DNA from: Paenimyroides baculatum
Lineage (GTDB): Bacteria; Bacteroidota; Bacteroidia; Flavobacteriales; Flavobacteriaceae
Assembly (NCBI RefSeq): GCF_008629655.1
Contig: NZ_VWSG01000001.1
Coordinates: 393,360 to 457,359, forward strand
DNA: 64,000 nt
Direction: 5' to 3'
Below the pieces are notes generated by a model, which was not told the DNA's origin, ran no database searches, and saw only the letters and a list, made by a program, of their open reading frames with translations. The position numbers were made by a program, and so were the translations under genes. Below, one piece after another: positions 9,856 through 18,900 of this stretch (positions within the stretch are counted from its first letter, which is position 1; each line of letters begins with the position of its first letter).

Positions 9856-11748
9856 ATGAATTTTATCAATAAAATAAACAATTACCTTATACAGCGGTAT
9901 CCAACAATATGGAATACCCGCATTGTGTGGATGCTTGCTATAAATTTGCTGGTGCATATCCTTTTTTACTTTATAGGTTTTGTCTCCCACAGCAGTCCGC
10001 TTTCGTTGCAAAACAGCCGTGTGATAGACGATTATTACAACAGCGGATTAATTATGGTGCACATAATTATTTCTTTGCTTTTGTTGGTAGGCTGGCTGGT
10101 TTACATGTTTAAAAACAACGGTTTTAAAAACTTTTACCCTACAAGTAACCTTAAACTTTTTGGTCAGTTTGTGTGTTATCTGGTCATTGTTTTTGCGTCC
10201 ATATCATTTTATTTCTCGTATATGTTCGGTTTGCGGGCGTATATCAATATAGAATATCCAAATGAACAGCTTGTAAAAAATGTCGATATTATTAACAAGG
10301 CATATCCGTTTTTATCGGTAGAATACCAAGATTATACACTAAATAAAAAAGCGTATCCAAAGCCTTTTTACGATTTGTATTGCGAAACCAGCGATGATTT
10401 GATCGATTACAATAAAAAGTATTTCGAAACAAATGGTAATAAGTACCAATTTTACAGTCTGTACAAAGTTGCGATAACGGAACGCGATGATAACGGAGAA
10501 TTTAAATATCCGGCTGCCGAGTATAAAAATGGAACCGATTTGGCTTACAAAGAAGTTGTTAAAGATACTTGTGTTTACTACTTTAAAAAAGAGGTGGTTG
10601 ATTTATCGGCTGATATTAAAACTACTAATTTAAGCTACTACAATTTCTCGCGTGTGTTTTATACATTAGATTTTGACGAAGTTGATTTCTATGATCGATA
10701 CAATTACAGTTACGCATCGTCGTATCCAGAAGAAGCGGCTATTTATGGAACGAATCCTAATGCCGCAAAGAATTATAAATTCAGTAAACAGTTTTCGGAA
10801 ATTTTAGATCGAAAAGATCCTGCCGAAATTAAAAAGATATTAAATGACTTTTTAGAAGTTTCCAAACAATATCAGATCAGAACCAACTTAAATGCAGACG
10901 AATGGTTTAAATTGATTTATCATCCGGATACTTTCGAAGTTAAAAGTTTCATTGCAGAAAATGAAACGGCATACAGCTATCCAATAGATTCTGTTGCTGC
11001 AACTATTGATACCTTAACGACTGATGTTGCGACTGCGGCAACAGCTTCGCATGAACAAACAGTCGTTGAAACTGTAGAAGCTGCGGCGGTTGCAGTTGCA
11101 CAAGTAGCGGGAAGTAACGATAAACTGTATAACTATTACAACAGAAATCTTACAAAAAACTATTATGAGGTTAGAAATTTAAACGATTTTCTGCGCAGCG
11201 TAGAATTGATTAAAAATGTAGATTTTGTATCGCGAAACATTCATGTGTACCTATGGATTGCGTTTTTCTTTTCGACATTAATTTTTAGTTTCAGGGTAAC
11301 TAATCTGCGTTCGGTAATTTTTACAGGAATTACAACAGGCGTATTAAGTTTGGTTATTGGATTAATGGTTTTGGTTTACAGCATGGGCTTGGGTGGCGAT
11401 GAAGAATATTTTGCAGCTTATTTGGTGTTTATCATCGCTTCAATAATTATTCTGATTCCGTTTTTATTTATGACATCAGCTTCCAAACTGTTTACATCGA
11501 TCTTTATGAACATCACCATTAACGGTTTTGTGTTGTATGTGCTGTTGATTTTAGGTATTATAAGCATGCACCAAAATGATGCGTGCCGTACCGCAAAAGA
11601 TTATTATAGCAGTTACCCAAGTAAAACATGCACTACGCTTTTGGAATATTTGGATATGAACACCAGTTATTTGTTGTTGGCAGTAGGTTTGCTGTTTATG
11701 TTTATATATACGGCAGTCATTAAAAAGTGGCGTGCTGTACCCGAATAA
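9856..11748 (+). CDS. Large membrane protein, probable partner of the upstream ABC ATPase
   Basis: I do not recognise a named family in this 630-residue protein. Three hydrophobic helices lie near residues 23-45, 64-84 and 98-125, then about 300 residues of polar, Tyr/Asp-rich extracytoplasmic sequence, including a stretch of Ala/Thr-rich low complexity around 370-415. At least five more helices fill the last 180 residues (ending LLLAVGLLFMFIYTAVIKKW). This outline, helices at both ends flanking a big extracytoplasmic domain, resembles ABC-2-like permeases. It follows the ATPase by 14 bases and precedes a strong terminator, so the two genes form an operon. Permease function is inferred from context only. 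Confidence 0.7.
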   Translation: MNFINKINNYLIQRYPTIWNTRIVWMLAINLLVHILFYFIGFVSHSSPLSLQNSRVIDDYYNSGLIMVHIIISLLLLVGWLVYMFKNNGFKNFYPTSNLKLFGQFVCYLVIVFASISFYFSYMFGLRAYINIEYPNEQLVKNVDIINKAYPFLSVEYQDYTLNKKAYPKPFYDLYCETSDDLIDYNKKYFETNGNKYQFYSLYKVAITERDDNGEFKYPAAEYKNGTDLAYKEVVKDTCVYYFKKEVVDLSADIKTTNLSYYNFSRVFYTLDFDEVDFYDRYNYSYASSYPEEAAIYGTNPNAAKNYKFSKQFSEILDRKDPAEIKKILNDFLEVSKQYQIRTNLNADEWFKLIYHPDTFEVKSFIAENETAYSYPIDSVAATIDTLTTDVATAATASHEQTVVETVEAAAVAVAQVAGSNDKLYNYYNRNLTKNYYEVRNLNDFLRSVELIKNVDFVSRNIHVYLWIAFFFSTLIFSFRVTNLRSVIFTGITTGVLSLVIGLMVLVYSMGLGGDEEYFAAYLVFIIASIIILIPFLFMTSASKLFTSIFMNITINGFVLYVLLILGIISMHQNDACRTAKDYYSSYPSKTCTTLLEYLDMNTSYLLLAVGLLFMFIYTAVIKKWRAVPE

Positions 11749-11755
11749 AGTTTAT

Positions 11756-11788
11756 AAAAAAAGAACGTATGCAAATACGTTCTTTTTT
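11756..11788 (+). terminator. Terminator of the ABC operon
   Basis: AAAAGAACGTAT / ATACGTTCTTTT stem with GCAA tetraloop and a T run, directly after the stop at 11748. Confidence 0.9.
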
Positions 11789-11844
11789 GTTTTTAATTGC
11801 TTACTGGAAAATGATTATACCAAATTTCAGTCCTCTTCATCAGT

Positions 11845-11870
11845 GTCATGCTGAACTTGTTTCAGCATCT
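11845..11870 (+). repeat. Bacteroidota-type palindromic repeat unit, forward copy
   Basis: The unit starts GTCATGCTGAA and forms a perfect 8-bp stem (ATGCTGAA / TTCAGCAT) around the loop CTTGT. Units of this form (GTCAT, a short stem, a CTTG-like or CGAAG-like loop) are familiar intergenic repeats of Flavobacteria. It lies in the 210-base gap between the ABC terminator and the ferritin gene, with a second unit 16 bases further on. Confidence 0.7.
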
Positions 11871-11886
11871 CATAATTAATGAATGC

Positions 11887-11912
11887 GATTCCGTGTCAAG
11901 CACGGAATGACG
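11887..11912 (-). repeat. Palindromic repeat unit, reverse copy
   Basis: Read on the minus strand this is CGTCATTCCGTG-CTTGA-CACGGAAT followed by C: the same GTCAT prefix, an 8-bp stem and a five-base CTTGA loop as the forward unit at 11845-11870. The two units share layout and loop but not stem sequence, and are oriented toward each other's tail. Confidence 0.7.
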
Positions 11913-12001
11913 AGCTGAGTAGTAAAAATCTACTTTTATCATTATATCAATATTTGATACAAAGTTTCGATAGAAATTTTAATTATTTAATGCTTGTTGA
12001 A

Positions 12002-12550
12002 TTACTCCAAAGGATTCACATTATCAGCAATAGGAAATTCCTGTCCGGTATTTCCAATAAGTTTGTTCAATTCAAATTTAGCAGTATCGCTCATGTTGTT
12101 TCCACCGGCAAGTTTGGCTTTATCCAATAAATCAAGAGCCAGTTTTTCTTCTTCACGTTGTTCGGCAACCAGCCACTGCATAAAGTTCCAAGTAGCCCAA
12201 TCTTCTTCGTCCATACTCATTTTAACCAGTTTGTAAACTGCAGTAGTATTTTCAATTTCTTGTTTTAAAACACTTTCAAAACACTCTAAAACGTTGTTGG
12301 GTTGAGGTTCCGGTTTTCTAATAGCATCAATAACTACGGTTCCGCCGCGTTCCTGAATGTATTCAATAATTTTTGCCATGTGCACGCGTTCTTCCTGCGA
12401 ATGCTTCATCATAAAATCCTTAACGCCGTCTAACTGGTTTTCGTCTGCCCAACAGGCAAGCATTAAGTACATTTGTGCCGAATAAGCCTCTAAAGTAACC
12501 TGTTCATTTAGTGCATTTTGTAACGATTGTGATATTCTTACTGTATTCAT
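12002..12550 (-). CDS. ftnA: Ferritin (non-haem iron storage)
   Basis: The 182-residue protein is a bacterial ferritin that oxidises Fe2+ and stores ferric mineral in a 24-subunit cytosolic shell. Ferroxidase-site residues are in place: Glu in NEQVTLEAYSAQMYL (helix A), E and H in HSQEERVHM (helix B), Glu in LKQEIENTTAVYKL (helix C), and Q/E in LVAEQREEE (helix D). There is no signal peptide and the length is close to the usual 165-175 residues, with about 15 extra residues at the end. It stands alone on the minus strand between a repeat-bearing gap and a divergent AHSA1-like gene. Iron-responsive control is likely from family knowledge but no operator was identified. Confidence 0.95.
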   Translation of the reverse strand: MNTVRISQSLQNALNEQVTLEAYSAQMYLMLACWADENQLDGVKDFMMKHSQEERVHMAKIIEYIQERGGTVVIDAIRKPEPQPNNVLECFESVLKQEIENTTAVYKLVKMSMDEEDWATWNFMQWLVAEQREEEKLALDLLDKAKLAGGNNMSDTAKFELNKLIGNTGQEFPIADNVNPLE

Positions 12551-12697
12551 AACATTATTAATTTTTTTATTAGCAACCTAAAGTTACGCATCTTAAAATT
12601 GAATTTTCTAAAAATTATCAAAAAAGAAGATTACCAAAATCAATATAAAATCATTTTAAATTAAGAAATTTATTAAATTCGTTAAAAGCAAATTAAG

Positions 12698-13108
12698 ATG
12701 AAAAAAATAACTGTTGAGGTCGCAGTAAATGCACCTATTGAAAAAGTATGGGATAAACTAAACAACCCGAAAGATATTGAACAATGGAATCAGGCATCGC
12801 CGGATTGGCATTGTTTAAACGCATCGAACAGTCTGGAAGTTGGTGGGAAATTAAAGAGCACAATGGCTGCTAAAGACGGTAGTTTTTCTTTTGATTTTGA
12901 AGGAATTTACGATGAGGTTATTCCGCATAAGTTGATAAAATATCATATGGAAGCCGGCAGAACAGTTGAAATTTCTTTTAAAGAAGAAAACAATCAGGTG
13001 GTTGTAACCGAAACCTTTGATGCGGAGAATCAAAACCCGGAAGAAATGCAGAAAGAAGGCTGGCAGGCAATTCTAAACAGCTTTAAAAATCATGTGGAAA
13101 CTACGTAG
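12698..13108 (+). CDS. SRPBCC / AHSA1-like START-fold protein
   Basis: The 136-residue protein has the START-fold pattern of the AHSA1/polyketide-cyclase-like group: it opens VEVAVNAPIEKVWDKLNNP, has PEDW-like QWNQASPDWHC, a central FEGIYDEVIPHKLIKYHME strand pair, and ends GWQAILNSFKNHVET. Such small cytosolic proteins bind hydrophobic ligands or Hsp90-like partners, but individual functions are usually unknown. It is followed after 14 bases by a DUF1801/YdeI-like gene, and these two types are often neighbours in Bacteroidota. Confidence 0.88.
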   Translation: MKKITVEVAVNAPIEKVWDKLNNPKDIEQWNQASPDWHCLNASNSLEVGGKLKSTMAAKDGSFSFDFEGIYDEVIPHKLIKYHMEAGRTVEISFKEENNQVVVTETFDAENQNPEEMQKEGWQAILNSFKNHVETT

Positions 13109-13122
13109 TGCGTTAAATTATC

Positions 13123-14055
13123 ATGAATAATTTTTCAAACATAGCCGAATATATTTCAGGTTTTTCGGATGGTCAAAAAATGTTGTTGACCGATCTTTAC
13201 AGCATCATTAAAAAACATGTACCGAAAGAAACTACCGAAAAAATCAGTTACGGAATGCCTACTTTTTATTACAACGGCAATTTGATTCATTTTGCCATGT
13301 ATAAAAATCATCTGGGGATTTATCCTGGGCCTGATGCTATTGAGGAGTTTCAAGATCAGCTAACGTCAGTCAAAACTTCAAAAGGAGCCATTCAGTTTCC
13401 GTTGGATCAATTGTTACCCGAGAAATTAATTGCCAATATTATCGCTTACAATGTATCAAAATTGAAAGATAAAAAAGCTGCAAATTGGAACGCCTACAAC
13501 GATAAATGGACAGATGCCGAAGAATTTATGCAGCAGTTAATCGTAAAAACTAATTTAGATAAAGCCATTAAGTGGGATAAGGAAGTTTACACGTTTAACA
13601 ACAAAAATGTAATAGCGTGGGGCGGATTTAAAGATTTTTTCTCATTATGGTTTTTCAACGGTGTGTTTTTGTCAGATCCTGAAAAAGTGTTGGTAAATGC
13701 ATCAGACGGAAAAACAAAATCTATGCGTCAGTGGCGATTTACCAATGTTGACGATATGGATGAGAAAAAGATTCTGTCGTACATAAACGAATCGATTCAA
13801 ACAATAAAAGATGGTAAAGAAATAAAAGCCGATGTTTTTGAAGAGAAGAAGCCCGAAGGAATTTTTAAGGATTTTTTAGAAAATAATATCGATGTTAAAA
13901 ATGCTTTTGAAAAACTGACCAAAGGAAAACAGAAAGAATACGTGGTTTATATTGACGAAGCCAAGCAGGAAAAAACAAAAACGGCACGTTTAGAAAAAAT
14001 AAAAGAACTTATTTTACAGAATAAAGGTTTGAATGATAAATACAAAACCAAATAA
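13123..14055 (+). CDS. DUF1801 (YdhG-like) domain fused to a YdeI/OmdA-like domain
   Basis: The 310-residue protein carries two parts. Residues 1-115 match DUF1801/YdhG (YISGFSDGQKMLLTDLYSII, ISYGMPTFYYNG, YKNHLGIYPGP), a fold related to frataxin. Residues about 140-310 match the YdeI/OmdA-like group (the WGGFKDFFSLWFFNGVFL segment, the RQWRFTNVDDMDEKK segment, and a C-terminal KGKQKEYVVYIDEAKQEKTK helix region typical of bacteriocin-protection-like YdeI proteins). No signal peptide is seen. Family members are linked to metal handling and envelope stress, but the biochemical role is unproven. The fusion is noted because the halves often occur as separate genes. Confidence 0.8.
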   Translation: MNNFSNIAEYISGFSDGQKMLLTDLYSIIKKHVPKETTEKISYGMPTFYYNGNLIHFAMYKNHLGIYPGPDAIEEFQDQLTSVKTSKGAIQFPLDQLLPEKLIANIIAYNVSKLKDKKAANWNAYNDKWTDAEEFMQQLIVKTNLDKAIKWDKEVYTFNNKNVIAWGGFKDFFSLWFFNGVFLSDPEKVLVNASDGKTKSMRQWRFTNVDDMDEKKILSYINESIQTIKDGKEIKADVFEEKKPEGIFKDFLENNIDVKNAFEKLTKGKQKEYVVYIDEAKQEKTKTARLEKIKELILQNKGLNDKYKTK

Positions 14056-14092
14056 TTTTTGTACATTTAGTTGATTTTTAAAAGTTTATATT

Positions 14093-14599
14093 ATGAAAAA
14101 GAATTTTCTATTATTATTAGCTTTAGTCGGGTTAACTTTTGTTTCATGTAAAAAAGAAGTTACGGTTACTCCGTCATCAACATCAAATACAGACACGATA
14201 ACCAACCAAAACGTAGCTGAAGATGTGCAAAAAAACAGTGTTAAATTTACCGATCTTCCGGTTAAAGCGCTAGAAACAATCAACAGTCATTACAGCCAAG
14301 ACAACATTGCGTCGTACGAAGTTAAAACCATTCCGGTTATTGGAAAAAGTTACGAAGTGAAGTTTAGCGACGGTGCCGAAATTGATTTTGACAGTAACGG
14401 TATTTGGCACGAATGGAAAGATGCCAAAGGTTTGCCAAAAGGTATTTTACCTGACAATATTAAAACATATCTTTCTAAGAACTACGCGTCAACCTTTGCA
14501 ACCGCAATAGATAAAGAAGATAAAAAAATAAAGATTGATTTAGCATCCGATATCGATTTAGAGTTCGATGCCAACGGAAATTTTGTCCGTGTAGATTAA
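14093..14599 (+). CDS. PepSY-like (DUF2874) lipoprotein
   Basis: The 168-residue protein has a lipoprotein signal (LALVGLTFVSC, lipobox Cys near residue 20), then a Thr/Ser-rich spacer and two PepSY-like repeats: residues ~45-100 (LPVKALETINSHY, IDFDSNGIWHEWKDAKG) and ~105-168 (LPDNIKTYLSKNY, DLEFDANGNFVRVD). This tandem is the usual form of the Bacteroidota PepSY-like DUF2874 proteins, which are periplasmic or outer-membrane lipoproteins of unclear function, possibly protease inhibitors. It is monocistronic, ending at a convergent terminator. Confidence 0.88.
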   Translation: MKKNFLLLLALVGLTFVSCKKEVTVTPSSTSNTDTITNQNVAEDVQKNSVKFTDLPVKALETINSHYSQDNIASYEVKTIPVIGKSYEVKFSDGAEIDFDSNGIWHEWKDAKGLPKGILPDNIKTYLSKNYASTFATAIDKEDKKIKIDLASDIDLEFDANGNFVRVD

Positions 14600-14620
14600 T
14601 TTTACCTTAAATCATAAATA

Positions 14621-14655
14621 AAAAAGGCTGTTTTATGAATTTGAAACAGCCTTTT
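14621..14655. terminator. Bidirectional terminator
   Basis: Stem AAAAGGCTGTTT / AAACAGCCTTTT with a ten-base loop, lying between the convergent genes ending at 14599 (+) and 14673 (-). Confidence 0.9.
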
Positions 14656-14672
14656 CGTCTGTAAACTAACTA

Positions 14673-15344
14673 TTACTTTTTAACTTTTATAGTACAGCCA
14701 ATTGCAACCGTTTCGGTTTGTTTAACTGGTTCGTTTTTTAACAAAGCATCAACAGCAGCTTCTACATATTTTTCGGTAACATCGTTAGCATTTTCGTGAT
14801 TATTATCGATAGCACCAATGTATTTTACAATGTTTTTACCGTTTTCTTTTTGAAGGATGTAAACATGCGGAGTTTTAGTTGCACCGTATTGTGGATAAAT
14901 TTTCTGACCTTCATCCATCAAATAAGGAAAAGTAAATCCTTTTTCTTTCGCACGGGTTTTCATCAAATCAAAATTGTCTTCTGGTTGTGCTGCTGGATCG
15001 TTCGGATTGATCGCAATAACAGGATATCCTAACGATTTGTATTTGGCATCTAAAGCAACAATTCTTTCCTCATACGCTTTCGCATACGGACAATGGTTAC
15101 ATGTGAAAATCACAATGAATCCTTTGGCATTGGCAAATTGAGATAAAGAATACATTTTATCGTCGGTTCCTTTCAAAGAAAAATCGGTTGCTTCGTCGCC
15201 AATGTTATAGCCGGTTCTTTCAGTTGCAGGTTCTTCGGTTTTAGTAATGGTATCGTTGTTTGCCACATCGGTAGTAGTTGTGGTTTCTTTTTTACAGCTA
15301 ATAAAAGCCGTTGCAAATAAAGCTAATGCTAAAAACTTTTTCAT
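14673..15344 (-). CDS. Thioredoxin-fold (redoxin) lipoprotein with CNHC motif
   Basis: The 223-residue protein has a lipobox (ATAFISC) and a redoxin domain from residue ~50: NIGDEATDFSLKGTDDKMY, then FIVIFTCNHCPYAKAYEERI, whose CNHC is the CXXC-like active site of the thioredoxin family type annotated as NHCPYVKAYE proteins. The TPHVYIL cis-Pro region is present. It should act as a membrane-anchored thiol oxidoreductase or peroxidase-like protein in the periplasm. A second thioredoxin-fold lipoprotein lies six bases upstream on the same strand, so the pair forms an operon. Partner substrates are unknown. Confidence 0.88.
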   Translation of the reverse strand: MKKFLALALFATAFISCKKETTTTTDVANNDTITKTEEPATERTGYNIGDEATDFSLKGTDDKMYSLSQFANAKGFIVIFTCNHCPYAKAYEERIVALDAKYKSLGYPVIAINPNDPAAQPEDNFDLMKTRAKEKGFTFPYLMDEGQKIYPQYGATKTPHVYILQKENGKNIVKYIGAIDNNHENANDVTEKYVEAAVDALLKNEPVKQTETVAIGCTIKVKK

Positions 15345-15350
15345 TTTTTG

Positions 15351-15860
15351 TTATTTAAATTTGTTAATGGTACTTTTTAAATCGGTGTACGAAATTTTAC
15401 CTTCGGTAAAAAACACCTGTTTTCCGTTTTTGTAAATGGCAGTCGCAGGAATAGCACCGCTCCAGGTTTTATTGATTTTCGGAATCCATTCGTTCATACG
15501 TTTATTGTCGGTTAAAACATAAACATCGGGCGAAATGTTGTTGGTTTTAATATAATCTTTCACTTTGGTTTCAAAATCACTTCCTTTATCCAAACTCACT
15601 AAAATCATTTTGAATTTATCCGTTTTAAACTCGTTGTTAATCTTCATAAAATCGGGCAGTTCTTCAACACAAGGCTGACACCAAGTCGCCCAAAAATTCA
15701 CAACATAAAGCGTATCGTTTTGTTTGGTGAATTGATTAAAAACCGAGTTGTAGTCAGTGCTTAACTCAATGACCTGTGGTTTTTCAACAGCAGTTTCCGC
15801 TTTTTTATCACAAGAAGTAATAGTCAGTAAAAGCGTACAAATTCCTATAAATTTCTTCAT
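15351..15860 (-). CDS. TlpA-like thioredoxin lipoprotein
   Basis: The 169-residue protein begins MKKFIGICTLLLTITSC, a lipoprotein signal, and has the TlpA/ResA-type active site NFWATWCQPCVEELP (CXXC) and a cis-Pro segment GAIPATAIY. It is a periplasmic thiol-disulfide reductase candidate. An upstream in-frame start at 15938 is rejected because it would add 26 residues before the signal peptide and would overlap the divergent gene that starts at 15930. It precedes the CNHC redoxin gene by six bases, so the two probably act together on the same thiol pathway. Confidence 0.88.
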   Translation of the reverse strand: MKKFIGICTLLLTITSCDKKAETAVEKPQVIELSTDYNSVFNQFTKQNDTLYVVNFWATWCQPCVEELPDFMKINNEFKTDKFKMILVSLDKGSDFETKVKDYIKTNNISPDVYVLTDNKRMNEWIPKINKTWSGAIPATAIYKNGKQVFFTEGKISYTDLKSTINKFK

Positions 15861-15929
15861 ACAAAATTTTTTAAAGCTTAAATTTACAAAAAAGATGTAT
15901 TTTAACCGCATTTTATTAGCAATAACCTT

Positions 15930-18900
15930 ATGAAACACTTTTATTTACTGCTACTGTTAGTTTTTGGAACCACTATTTATGCTCAAGATTTTTCTAAAGA
16001 ATGGCAAAAAGTTTACGAATTAGAAAAAGCAGGAAGTTATAAAACGCTTAAAAAAACTATTGATAATTTATATTCTAAAGCTGATAAAGCTAAGAATGAA
16101 ACAGAAAAGGCAAAGACTGTTCTGTTTAAAATGAAATTAGAAAACGTTTTAGAAGAAGTTAATTATCAGAAGAAAATTGATCGTTTGCAGCAGGAACTAT
16201 CTAAAAGTAACGGAATTTACAAAGAAATTTATCGTTGGTATTATATTAAAACCCTTATGGCGGCTTATGATTCTAAGCAATATTCTTGGAGTAGAAATTC
16301 TTTGGCGGAAAATACAACGACTGAACTTCCTGAAAATATTGATTTATGGACTAAGGATCATTTTAAAAATGTTGTAAACGAACAAGTGAATTTGCTTTTT
16401 AAAGAAGATCAATTGCTAAAAGAAACAAAAGTTGTGACGATTAAAGAATTGATTTTTTATGATGAAATCGATCACAATTTAAATCAATCGGTTTTTGAAT
16501 TTTTTGCAGTTAGCTTTATTAACGATTATACTTACAACTCTTCTTGGGTTAAACCTTTAACTAATGAATTATCTCGTTTCGATTCTTCTTTTTCTCAGCA
16601 AAAAATAATTTATCCACCTCAAAAAGATGATTTAAGAAGCGAATTGCATAAAAGTGTTATACAATTATTTCAAAAATTAGAAATCTATTATAGTGCAACA
16701 AATCAAACCAAAGCACTAGATAAGATAAAATATTTACGTTTTGAAAAATTGATTAACGATAAATCAGCAAACGGAACGGCTTTTCAAGATTTAGGAAAAA
16801 ATCTATCAACCACTTTTTATAAAAATCGCTGGTATTCTGATTATGCAAATAAATTAAGTAGCGAAGCAAACAAAATGGATAAGAAAGATTATTACGATCG
16901 TTCGTTAAATGCAATTGCCGAAGTTAAAAAAAGTACCGATGAAAATGATCAGTTAGATAAAGTACAGCTTTTAGAAAATAGTATCAAAGAAAAAGAATTT
17001 GCCGTGTCGCTTAAAAATGAAGTTTACGAGGGCGAATCGGTTAAATATCTAATTAACTATAAAAATATAGACCGCGTATATTTTGCATATTATCATTTTA
17101 AACATACTGTTGTGAATGACAGTACGTATCAATTGGTAATAAAAAATCAACAGCCAATTAAAGTTGTCTCGAGGGCTTTGCCTAAAGATTTAGCATACTT
17201 TCAAACCACAACCGAAGTTTTAGGGGAGCAGTTTCCGTTAGGAAATTATTTGTTGGTATCTTATGCAGATACTAAAGATTTAAAAGAGTTTAATTACCAA
17301 CGTGTAGTTTCATTTACAACCACAAATGTATCGGTAATATCTAAAAATATTGATACAGAATCAAGAGATGAAGAATCTTATGTTCTGTATATTTTAAATC
17401 CAAAAGACGGAAATCCTTATAAAAATGTTTTGGTAAAATACCAGAATAAAAACTATACAACCAATGATTCTGGTAAAGTGGCTGTTTTCCATATATCGTC
17501 ATACAATGAAAATAATAGTGTAAAGGTTTTTGCGAATAATGAAACCTACGAAACAAATTTGTATTTAGATGGTTATAATACGCAGTATGTTAGAAATGAT
17601 GGAGAGAAACGGGAAGCTAGAGTTAATTTATTTACCGACAGATATATTTATCGTCCGGGTCAAGAAGTGCATTTTAAGGGAATTTTTTATGAATTGCAAA
17701 AAAACGGAAATCAGGTTTTGGCAAACAAATCTTTTAGCATTACTTTAAAAGATGATAATTATGATGAAATTAAAGAACTAATAGTAACAACCAATGATTT
17801 AGGTGCATTTAGCGGTACTTTTTTATTACCTAAAAATATAGCGACAGGCGATTTTTTACTTAGAATTGATGAATTAGATGAATATACTGATAAAAAAGAA
17901 GAGGAATTTTGGAATGATATAGATTTTGAAACCGAAAGTTTTAGTTATAAGGTAGAAGAATACAAACGTCCAACTTTTGACTTAGAACTTGAACAAATAA
18001 ATCAAAACGTTTATTTCGATGAAAAAGTAACCATTAAAGGCAAAGCAAATAGTTTAGCAGGTGGCGCAATTGCAAAGGCTAAAGTCAAGCTAAATATTAA
18101 TTCATCTTTTTATAACAGCGAAGCAAGAAACAGCGTAGATCTTATCAATTTAAAAGAAGAATTATTTACAAACGATCAAGGTTTTTTTGAATATACCTTC
18201 ACTGTTAAGTCTGATTCTATCGGAGAAATAATAAAAAAGCAACCTATTGAAACCTACGTTAGATATGATGTGGAAGTAACAGATCAGGCAGGAGAAGTTC
18301 ATGAAGCCGACGGGCAGTTTACTGTAGCTAATACAGCGCATAGATTAAGTGTTTACAAGTATGATTTATCACTAACAAACAAACCTTTAAATGTTTCTGT
18401 TAATTCTTCTGGTTATAACGGCGATTTTTCAGCCGTTACAGGTAATGTGAAAATCTATCAAACCTTACCTGTTAATCATTTTTATAAAAACAGATTGTGG
18501 AATGTTCCTGAATTAACCTCTATTAATGAAGAAACTTTCAGAAAGTTATTTCCATTTGAATCATATTCAGCAAGCGATGAAGAAACAGCCGAAAAAGTAT
18601 TGATTTACGAAGGGAAATACACTACCCAAAAAGATAAAAAATTTGAATTAGATATTAAAAATTGGAAAACCGGAAATTACAATTTCGAATTTGAAATTAC
18701 AGACCAAAAATCAGGTTTGCCAATAAAAGTAGAAACAACTTTTCAAATTAAAAATGCTGACGAAAAATTAGCAATAAACGAGAATTTTACGGTTGTAAAT
18801 CATTCTAAATCTTCTTTAAATCAGCTGGTTTTAGAAACCAACAGTTTATACGATAATGTTATGTTATATGTAGAATATTTCGACCGCGATGCAACTGTTA

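Noticed and set aside
11879-12130. Plus-strand open frames running into the ferritin gene
   Set aside because: They start in the palindromic repeats and read the ferritin antisense strand.
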